Assembly (NCBI GenBank): GCA_964588495.1
Contig: CAZPPS010000040.1
Span: 1 to 20,441, forward strand
Length of the DNA: 20,441 nt
Source: CAVPKN01 sp964588495
GTDB lineage: Bacteria; Chlamydiota; Chlamydiia; Chlamydiales; JAAKFR01
Reading direction: 5' to 3'
Shown here piece after piece: positions 15,200-20,441 of this stretch (positions are counted from its first letter, which is position 1; every line of letters starts with the position of its first letter). A model generated the notes under the pieces. It searched no databases, had not been told where the DNA came from, and saw nothing but the letters and a program-made list of their open reading frames with translations. The position numbers and the translations under genes are program-made.

Positions 15200-16499
15200 G
15201 CTCTTAAGTCAAGAAATTCGTCAGCTTCGAAAGCCCTCGCAAGTCCGTGTGAGTGGAAAGGTGAGCTCCGTTATCGGTCTTTTGGTGGAATCAATCGGTC
15301 CAGACTCTTTTATTGGAGAAATTTGCTATATTTATGGCAAGCATGCAGAGCCCATACCTTGTGAGGTTGTGGGTTTGAAGGAAAAAAAAGTGTTGCTAAT
15401 GCCTCTTGCAGACATGACAGCGATTGCTGCGGGTGCTGAAGTGTATCCAACGGGGGAAATTCATCGTGTAGCGGTAGCTCCAACGCTTGTGGGTCGTATT
15501 CTGGATGGTCTTGGACGTCCCATCGATGGCAAAGGGGATATACGTGCCGAAAAATATTATCCTGTGATGGCCCCACCACCTCCCCCTTTGAGCCGTAAAC
15601 CGATCAATACGAGGCTAGAAACAAAGATCAAAGCTATCGATGCCTTTTGCACATTAGGCCTAGGACAAAGAATTGGGATTTTTTCAGCGCCAGGTGTGGG
15701 AAAATCCACTCTAATGGGGATGGTAGCCCGTTTTGCTGAATCTGATATCAATGTTATTGCTTTGATCGGGGAAAGGGGGCGTGAGGTCAATGAATTCATC
15801 GAAAAAGAGCTCGGAGCTGCAGGCCTTGCCCGCTCTGTAGTCGTTGTTGTAACCTCAGATCAGGCAGCTCTTTTACGAGCCAAAGGGGCCAATGTGGCCA
15901 CTGCGATCGCCGAATATTTCCGCGATCTTGGAAAAAACGTCATTTTGATGATGGACTCCGTTTCTCGGTATGCCATGGCTTTGCGTGAAATTGGCCTTGC
16001 TATTGGCGAGCCTCCCACAACAAGGGGCTACACACCCTCTGTTTTTGCGAATCTTCCCCGTCTTTTAGAAAGAGCTGGCAATAATGGCAAGGGCTCCATT
16101 ACCGGAATCTACACGATTTTATGCGATGAAGATGAAGCCTCAGATCCGATTCCTGAGCAGATGCGTTCCTTATTGGACGGGCATCTCTTTTTGAGCCGCA
16201 CACTTTCTGCTAGCCACCATTTCCCCCCGATTGATATTTTAAAAAGTCTATCCAGGCTTGTGCCGCGCCTTAACAGTGAGGAACTTCAAAAATGGGGTGC
16301 AAAAATTCGTCAACTTTTACATACATATGATGAAGCAGAAGAGCTCATAAACCTGGGGGCTTATACGGCGGGGGCAAATCCACTCATAGATGAAGCCATT
16401 CAAAAAATTGAGCCGATAAGAAAATTTTTGAGACAGGAGCCAGGGGCGCGATTCCCTTTTGAGGAAACACAAAAAAACTTGAGTCAAATAGTATTATGA
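15192..16499 (+). CDS. fliI: Flagellar-type export ATPase FliI
   Basis: Hexameric F1-like ATPase that unfolds or releases cargo for type III export. Of 435 residues, the N-terminal beta-barrel is about 15-85; the P-loop is SAPGVGKST with Lys171; the catalytic Glu lies in LIGERGREV (Glu194); Walker B is ILMMDS with Asp255; the RYAMALREIGLAIGEPPTTRGY block follows, which is highly conserved in FliI/SctN. The C-terminal helical domain is intact. FliI and SctN are close; FliI is preferred because of the fliF-fliH neighbours. It corresponds to CT717; the chlamydial injectisome ATPase CdsN is encoded elsewhere. The start overlaps fliH by 8 bases and the end overlaps the next gene in an ATGA. Confidence 0.94.
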   Translation: MSKLLSQEIRQLRKPSQVRVSGKVSSVIGLLVESIGPDSFIGEICYIYGKHAEPIPCEVVGLKEKKVLLMPLADMTAIAAGAEVYPTGEIHRVAVAPTLVGRILDGLGRPIDGKGDIRAEKYYPVMAPPPPPLSRKPINTRLETKIKAIDAFCTLGLGQRIGIFSAPGVGKSTLMGMVARFAESDINVIALIGERGREVNEFIEKELGAAGLARSVVVVVTSDQAALLRAKGANVATAIAEYFRDLGKNVILMMDSVSRYAMALREIGLAIGEPPTTRGYTPSVFANLPRLLERAGNNGKGSITGIYTILCDEDEASDPIPEQMRSLLDGHLFLSRTLSASHHFPPIDILKSLSRLVPRLNSEELQKWGAKIRQLLHTYDEAEELINLGAYTAGANPLIDEAIQKIEPIRKFLRQEPGARFPFEETQKNLSQIVL

Positions 16500-16939
16500 A
16501 AAAATTTTATTTCCGTATGGAAAGATTGTTGAGAGTCAGGCAAACCCACGAAATCTCAATGAAGCGCGATCTTGAAGGAGCCACTCAAAAGCTGAAGTTG
16601 AGCCAGGAGAAGGAAAAAACGCTTCAAAATCAAATTCAGCAATTAGACGAAGAGATGCAAAAGGGACGTCTTGAAGGGAGGATGAAGCTCCACGACACCT
16701 ATGCGCAAATTTTGGCCCATCTCAATGAGGCTCTCGCACAGGTTCAAAACGCTCTTACAGCCCAAAACAAAATTATTGAAGAGCAAAAAGAGCGTCTAAA
16801 ACAGGCTGTCCAAGAGAGAAAATTGATCGAAAAGATAAAAGAAAAGCACTATGCTAGCTGGGCATCTGATACGGAGCGCGAAGAAGGAGCCTCAAACGAT
16901 GAATTTGCCCTCAAAGGACATACCTCCCGATTTAAATGA
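16496..16939 (+). CDS. fliJ: FliJ-like coiled-coil export protein
   Basis: A 147-residue, almost wholly helical protein with a long antiparallel coiled coil, the expected shape of FliJ/SctO, which works like a central stalk in the FliI ring. The opening FYFRMERLLRVRQ and the ERKLIEKIKEKHYASW segment with a following acidic stretch are typical of FliJ. Sequence conservation in this family is low, so position is a main argument: the ATG overlaps the fliI stop, and it stands where CT716 is found. Its last 41 bases overlap the start of the pyrophosphorylase gene in another frame. Confidence 0.75.
   Translation: MKKFYFRMERLLRVRQTHEISMKRDLEGATQKLKLSQEKEKTLQNQIQQLDEEMQKGRLEGRMKLHDTYAQILAHLNEALAQVQNALTAQNKIIEEQKERLKQAVQERKLIEKIKEKHYASWASDTEREEGASNDEFALKGHTSRFK
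16884..16889 (+). promoter_or_regulatory. Ribosome-binding site that fixes the pyrophosphorylase start
   Basis: AAGGAG lies 9 bases before the ATG at 16899, inside the 3' end of the fliJ-like gene. An in-frame ATG at 16851 has no comparable sequence, so the later start is chosen. Confidence 0.7.
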
Positions 16940-17993
16940 GCAACTTCTCAGACAAAAAGATTATCTTTCGCAAAAAAAACCAATAGAGCCGAGCGAGTTT
17001 GAGCCTTTTGGGGATTACCAAAATGATGGGAATCCTGAAGATTTCAATTTAGGATTAGAGCTTATCTCTAAAGGGAAGACAGCTCTTGTGGTTTTAGCAG
17101 GTGGCCAAGGGAGCAGGCTTGGTCTTGAAGGACCCAAAGGATGTGCTGTAGTTCTCGGCAAATCTCTTTTTCAGATCCTGGCAGAAAAAATTCAGTTAGC
17201 AAGTATGGCTGCGGGCAGATCCCTTGAAACAGCTATCATGACCTCCCCCTTAAATGACCAAGAGACGCGGGATTTCTTCGGAAAAAACCAATTTTTTGGG
17301 TTAGAAGCCAAGCAAATCTCTTTTTTTTCTCAGGAAATGTGGCCCGTGCTTGATTTTGAGGGGAACGTCGCAGGCTTTGGACCTAACGGCAACGGCTGTG
17401 TGTTTCGCATCCTGGAAAAAAATGGCATTTTAGAGCATTGGGAACGGGCTGGGATTGAAATGGTGAGCGTCCTTGCCATTGATAACCCTCTGGCACCTGT
17501 GTTTGACTCGGAAATTTTTGGATTCCACCAAAGATGGGGCAACGAAATTTCAATTAGAACAGCGCTCAAAAGATCTCCAAATGAAAGTGTGGGGGCAATT
17601 GCACGGAAAAATGGGAAAACTGTCGTTGTTGAATATCTGGATCTTAAGGACGAGGACCGTCAAAAATTTGATCTTGCCAACTTAGGGATTTATTGTTTTT
17701 CTCTTCCTTTCATGCAAAAAGCGGCACATTTTCAATTTCCACTTCACGTCGCAAAGAAAAAGGCCAAAGAGGTGAATATTTGGAAGTTTGAAGAGTTCAT
17801 TTTCGATGTTTTCCCGCTAGCTGATCGTTTGAAAGCTGTGATCTCTGAGCGTAGAAGCTGTTTTGCGCCCTTGAAAAATTTGTATGGCGAAGATAGCATA
17901 GATACCTGTGCGGAAGCTCTTTTAGCTTTTGACCGCCAAATCTTTGAAAAAAGAGGTAATTGCAAAACTCTTGGGCCCTCAGAAAATCGATGA
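16899..17993 (+). CDS. UDP-N-acetylglucosamine pyrophosphorylase, eukaryote-like (UAP1 type)
   Basis: Makes UDP-GlcNAc (or a related UDP-sugar) from UTP and the sugar-1-phosphate, supplying lipid A and peptidoglycan precursors. Members of this UDPGP family are typical of eukaryotes; chlamydiae carry one (CT715 position). The nucleotide-binding loop VLAGGQGSRLGLEGPKG covers residues 65-81; further matches are FGPNGNGC, VGAIARKNGKTVVVEY, LANLGIY, PLHVAKKKAKEV, KFEEFIFDVFPLAD and FAPLKNLYG, which follow UAP1 order. Start: ATG at 16899 because of AAGGAG at 16884-16889; 364 residues. The last 13 residues (from about 352) and the stop lie inside a 184-bp palindrome, so the native C-terminus was probably replaced. 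The catalytic core up to LKN looks complete. UTP-glucose-1-phosphate specificity cannot be excluded. Confidence 0.87.
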   Translation: MNLPSKDIPPDLNEQLLRQKDYLSQKKPIEPSEFEPFGDYQNDGNPEDFNLGLELISKGKTALVVLAGGQGSRLGLEGPKGCAVVLGKSLFQILAEKIQLASMAAGRSLETAIMTSPLNDQETRDFFGKNQFFGLEAKQISFFSQEMWPVLDFEGNVAGFGPNGNGCVFRILEKNGILEHWERAGIEMVSVLAIDNPLAPVFDSEIFGFHQRWGNEISIRTALKRSPNESVGAIARKNGKTVVVEYLDLKDEDRQKFDLANLGIYCFSLPFMQKAAHFQFPLHVAKKKAKEVNIWKFEEFIFDVFPLADRLKAVISERRSCFAPLKNLYGEDSIDTCAEALLAFDRQIFEKRGNCKTLGPSENR

Positions 17994-18136
17994 TTTTGGC
18001 GACAATTTTCAGCATCAGCTTTGCTGGTCTGGTTGCGCCGACGAGAACATACCCGAATGGGTAGGCGAGGAGGCGCGGCGAAAATTGCCACCAAAAGGGC
18101 GATTTTATGAGGGCCCAAGAGTTTTGTAATTACCTC
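17953..18136. repeat. 184-bp near-perfect palindrome, MITE-like or structured element
   Basis: The outer arms, 17953-17980 (GAGGTAATTG...) and 18109-18136 (...TAATTACCTC), match at 27 of 28 positions as an inverted repeat. Homology goes on inward over about 30 more bases (17981-18010 against 18080-18108) with several mismatches and one length change. The centre holds a further stem: GCGCC (18035-18039) with GGCGC (18072-18076) and TACCC (18050-18054) with GGGTA (18059-18063), loop GAAT. The whole folds into one long hairpin. It contains the stop codon of the pyrophosphorylase gene and ends 19 bases before gpsA. AAA flanks both ends, a possible but unconvincing 3-bp target duplication. It could be a MITE, a REP-like unit or an RNA processing structure. 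Confidence 0.85.
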
Positions 18137-18155
18137 AAAGGAAAATCTTATATCA

Positions 18156-19172
18156 ATGAGTAAGAAACACGTAAAAAAAATTGGCTATTTGGGAGCTGGT
18201 GTTTGGGGTTATTGTCTCGCTTCGTTATTGGCAGCAAAAGGATACCATGTGCTCTCCTGGAGTGTCGAAGAAGAGGCCGTCAATTATCTTCAGACTAAAA
18301 GGGAGCATCCTAAATTAAAAGGGTATGAAGCTCCTGCCACTTTGAATTTTACAACCGACCTCGAAAAAGTGCTGAAAGATAAAGACCTGATTGTTGAAGG
18401 TGTGACATCTGCAGGCGTCAGACAAGTTTTCCAGCATGTGAAACAGGTTCATATCCCTGATTGCCCGATTGTTTTGACCTCAAAGGGAATCGAACAAAAT
18501 ACAGGACTTTTGCTTACCGATGTTGTCACAGAAGTGCTAGGCGTTGAGCATAAAGGAAAAATTGGCGTTCTCAGCGGCCCCTCGATTGCCATTGAAGTTT
18601 TAAAAGGGCTTCCTACATCGGTTGTCTGCTCTGGTTTTGATCCTTTAGTGATCTCTTTGATCCACGAAATATTCTCGACGCCCACTTTCCGTGTCTATCC
18701 TAACTCTGATATCAATGGGGTAGAGCTTGGCGGGGCTTTAAAAAACATTATCGCGATTGCCTGCGGTGTTTCAGACGGCTTGGGTTTTGGAGACAATACC
18801 AAAGCTGCTTTAATGACGCGCGGCCTCCATGAAATCCGCAAGCTGGCTGTCACAAAAGGATGCAAAGCTGAAACTCTCAGCGGACTTGCCGGAATGGGCG
18901 ATCTTTGTGTCACCTGCTTATCCACTTTTAGCCGAAACTACCAATTCGGCAGACTCATTGCCGAAGGCTTAGATCCTGAAGGGGCGAAAAAGCAAATTGG
19001 GATGGTCGTAGAGGGGACCTACACCTGTTTATCAGCGATTCAGCTCGCGAGAAAGGCAGATCTCGATTTGCCGATTATTGAGTCTGTTTACAAGATTATC
19101 TTCGAAGGAGTTAATCCAAAAGAAGCCTGCAGACTATTGCTGCAACGTGTGACTAAAGAAGAGTACCTCTAG
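18156..19172 (+). CDS. gpsA: Glycerol-3-phosphate dehydrogenase [NAD(P)+]
   Basis: Reduces dihydroxyacetone phosphate to sn-glycerol-3-phosphate, the backbone of phospholipids, in the cytosol. Of 338 residues (usual length), the N-terminal Rossmann loop is GYLGAGVWG (Gly13, Gly15, Gly18); SKGIE (Lys110) and the catalytic lysine in LGGALKNIIAIACG (Lys196) are present, as are DGLGFGDNTKAALMTRG and SGLAGMGDL, all GpsA hallmarks. It is last in the fliF-to-gpsA run and matches CT714. The only purine-rich sequence before the ATG, AAAGGA at 18137-18142, is 13 bases away, rather far, and directly adjoins the palindrome; the fold of that element could therefore affect translation of gpsA. Confidence 0.96.
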   Translation: MSKKHVKKIGYLGAGVWGYCLASLLAAKGYHVLSWSVEEEAVNYLQTKREHPKLKGYEAPATLNFTTDLEKVLKDKDLIVEGVTSAGVRQVFQHVKQVHIPDCPIVLTSKGIEQNTGLLLTDVVTEVLGVEHKGKIGVLSGPSIAIEVLKGLPTSVVCSGFDPLVISLIHEIFSTPTFRVYPNSDINGVELGGALKNIIAIACGVSDGLGFGDNTKAALMTRGLHEIRKLAVTKGCKAETLSGLAGMGDLCVTCLSTFSRNYQFGRLIAEGLDPEGAKKQIGMVVEGTYTCLSAIQLARKADLDLPIIESVYKIIFEGVNPKEACRLLLQRVTKEEYL

Positions 19173-19199
19173 AGGTTTGTCACCTTAACAAAATTTTAA

Positions 19200-19229
19200 T
19201 TGACGATTAATAATTTAAAAGTGAATTAT
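19200..19229 (+). promoter_or_regulatory. Possible promoter for the exported repeat protein
   Basis: TTGACG (19200-19205) and AATTAT (19224-19229) are 18 bases apart in an AT-rich stretch between gpsA and the next gene. The -35 element is good, the -10 matches TATAAT at four of six positions. Confidence 0.35.
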
Positions 19230-19258
19230 TTCCTTTCCTAATGTGTGGGGGAATGGAA

Positions 19259-20344
19259 ATGTTCAAGCTTTTAGTGACGTTATTGTTAGTTTGTGTTGCG
19301 AGAGGAGATGCCGTGTTGACATTCCCTCCTTTGATGAAACAAAAACCCACAGTTCATTACCCCAGTATCGCAAGCTACGGCAACTACTCTGTGATTGTCT
19401 GGCAAAAAGGTTCTACGGAACACACCGTCTGTGCGGCTATCAAAACCCCAGAAGGAGTTGCTACCTTTGATCTTGCAACTGTCCCCTCATGCTCTTACCC
19501 CACAGTCTTTTTAGACAAAGACCTTACCGCAACTATTGTCTGGGTCGCAGAAGATGAAACCTTAAGCCTAAACTCTGTACGCCTTAAGCCCGATCACACA
19601 CAGTCCGAGCTCATGAGCTGTCCTCTAGATCAGTATCTTTTCATCGATGTGGCAGGAGACGACAGCGGCAATATCGTGGCTGCTTGGTCCTCAAACTCAT
19701 GGGTCAGAGCTACCAGTCTCAGCTCTAATGCCTCCATCTGGAGCCCTACTCAAACTCTCTCCTGCAAAGGATCGACCCAGGCGCCTGCGCTCACTATCCG
19801 CAAAGATCAGGCAGCTGTCATCTGGAACACAACCTGTGAGCTCCACGGATCTCTTTTGTCATTTAAAACCAAAAAATGGACTCAGATCGAAAAACCCATC
19901 AAAAATGAGCAGGAAATCACGCATTGTTCAGCAGCTTTAGACTCTTTAGGTAACCTCAATGTCGTCTTCGCCCATAAAGACTCCTATGGCTGTCAAAATA
20001 TCTCACTGGCAACCTTAAAAAGAAACTCAAAGCAATGGTCCACAACCCTCCTTTCAGAAGATGCCCAAGCTCAACTTCCCTTCATCGGCATCGATCATAA
20101 AGGAGACGCGTTCGTGGTCTGGTCAGAGCCTACCGGAGATGAGAATCTCAAAGTGTCTTGCGCCCTCATTAATCAGGACAAACAAATCTCCCGTTCGATC
20201 CAACACCTCTCTTCCAAAAATAGAGTGTTCAACTTCAACCCCATCCAAATCCGCTTTGAAAAAGATGGAGGAATCGATGTCTGGGGATCCTCTTTACTCA
20301 ACAGCACAACAGAACAAGGCTATATCTATCTACAGGGTGAGTAA
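19259..20344 (+). CDS. Exported protein with seven ~48-residue repeats, probable beta-propeller
   Basis: I do not recognise a named family. The first 18 residues from the chosen start are a signal peptide (MFKLLVTLLLVCVARGDA), so the mature protein should be periplasmic, outer-surface or secreted. The rest shows seven weak repeats, each with a hydrophobic strand ending in Trp (or Phe) and then a polar turn: VIVW48, TIVW95, VAAW143, AVIW189, NVVF237, FVVW288, IDVW342. The spacing is 46-54 residues, the usual length of a propeller blade, and seven is the commonest blade number. Several Cys pairs could form disulfides. ATGs at 19241 and 19253 are alternatives; 19259 is preferred because GGGGGA (19247-19252) lies 6 bases upstream and the signal peptide then begins normally. 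Function unknown; a binding or adhesion role would be a guess. Confidence 0.7.
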   Translation: MFKLLVTLLLVCVARGDAVLTFPPLMKQKPTVHYPSIASYGNYSVIVWQKGSTEHTVCAAIKTPEGVATFDLATVPSCSYPTVFLDKDLTATIVWVAEDETLSLNSVRLKPDHTQSELMSCPLDQYLFIDVAGDDSGNIVAAWSSNSWVRATSLSSNASIWSPTQTLSCKGSTQAPALTIRKDQAAVIWNTTCELHGSLLSFKTKKWTQIEKPIKNEQEITHCSAALDSLGNLNVVFAHKDSYGCQNISLATLKRNSKQWSTTLLSEDAQAQLPFIGIDHKGDAFVVWSEPTGDENLKVSCALINQDKQISRSIQHLSSKNRVFNFNPIQIRFEKDGGIDVWGSSLLNSTTEQGYIYLQGE

Positions 20345-20369
20345 ATGCTAAATTACCTTCTCACCTTTT
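20334..20369 (+). terminator. Probable weak intrinsic terminator
   Basis: GGTGAG (20336-20341) and CTCACC (20360-20365) are perfectly complementary, extendable by a G-T and an A-T pair, with an 18-base loop and TTTT (20366-20369) after it. The left arm overlaps the stop codon of the repeat protein. The loop is large and the T-run short. Confidence 0.4.
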
Positions 20370-20414
20370 CAAGATAGGATTGCATTTGGCATGCAGTTTG
20401 CATAGTGTGGAGAT

Positions 20415-20441
20415 ATGAAAAGGGTTTATATATTATTTTGC
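20415..20441 (+). CDS. Possible start of another exported protein, cut by the window end
   Basis: An ATG at 20415 opens a frame reading MKRVYILFC to the last base. GGAGA stands directly before it (20409-20413), unusually close. The Lys-Arg then hydrophobic opening is like the start of a signal peptide, and Cys9 would be early for a lipobox. Nine codons are too few for more than a suggestion; a paralogue of the preceding repeat protein is one possibility. Confidence 0.3.

Noticed and set aside
17744..18118. 124-codon minus-strand frame over the palindrome and the pyrophosphorylase 3' end
   Set aside because: It is antisense to a clear enzyme gene, and its reading through the hairpin is expected from the symmetry of the repeat.
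17950..18139. AAA on both sides of the palindrome as proof of transposition
   Set aside because: Three A residues in an A-rich context are easily coincidental; kept only as a weak remark in the repeat entry.
1..20441. tRNA, rRNA, riboswitch, phage or plasmid genes
   Set aside because: I looked through the intergenic stretches, all shorter than 300 bases, and found no cloverleaf, rRNA segment, integrase, transposase or replication gene.

Overview
The window looks like a chromosomal segment of a member of the phylum Chlamydiota, probably an environmental (Parachlamydiales-type) lineage and not a Chlamydia species. The main support is gene order. A SNF2 helicase, mreB and GTP-type PEP carboxykinase stand in a row, as I recall for CT708-CT710 of Chlamydia trachomatis. 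The series fliF, fliH, fliI, a fliJ-like gene, a eukaryote-type UDP-sugar pyrophosphorylase and gpsA matches CT719-CT714. These assignments come from memory, not from a search. Between and around the two conserved blocks lie accessory genes that I do not associate with Chlamydiaceae.

Layout. Bases 1-264 hold no convincing gene but do contain a direct repeat, an imperfect palindrome of a widely dispersed type, and a good sigma-70-like promoter. That promoter feeds a membrane-anchored dual-specificity-type phosphatase (265-1437). The first conserved block follows: SNF2/SWIM helicase (1521-4973), mreB (5042-6136) and pckG (6133-7926). Translationally coupled to pckG is a class II cyclic-nucleotide phosphodiesterase (7923-8849). 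A bidirectional terminator (8862-8950) separates it from a convergent exported PAP2-type phosphatase gene (8958-9953, minus), whose central PSGH motif reads PSGQ. A family-5-like uracil-DNA glycosylase (9972-10655, plus), a 5'-nucleotidase-like metallophosphoesterase (10652-12097, minus) and a GT4 glycosyltransferase (12196-13290, minus) complete the accessory middle.

The second conserved block (13344-19172) is a tight plus-strand operon: fliF-like, fliH, fliI, fliJ-like, UDP-N-acetylglucosamine pyrophosphorylase and gpsA. The first five genes overlap their neighbours. The FliF-like protein ends in a short segment resembling the middle domain of FliG, with an EDPQ motif where FliG has EHPQ, so it appears to be a FliF-FliG(M) fusion in an organism presumed to lack flagella. 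The end of the pyrophosphorylase gene is formed by a 184-bp near-perfect palindrome (17953-18136) that looks like a small mobile or structured element and supplies the last 13 codons and the stop. The window closes with an exported protein built of seven roughly 48-residue repeats (probable beta-propeller) and perhaps the first codons of another exported protein.

How the genes fit together. MreB (cell-wall scaffold), the UDP-GlcNAc-forming enzyme, GpsA (glycerol-3-phosphate for lipids), the PAP2 phosphatase and the GT4 enzyme all touch envelope synthesis. PckG links the TCA cycle to gluconeogenesis. FliF/H/I/J form the core of an ATPase-driven export base, without visible rod, hook, filament or stator genes. 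No tRNA, rRNA, CRISPR array, integrase or transposase was seen.
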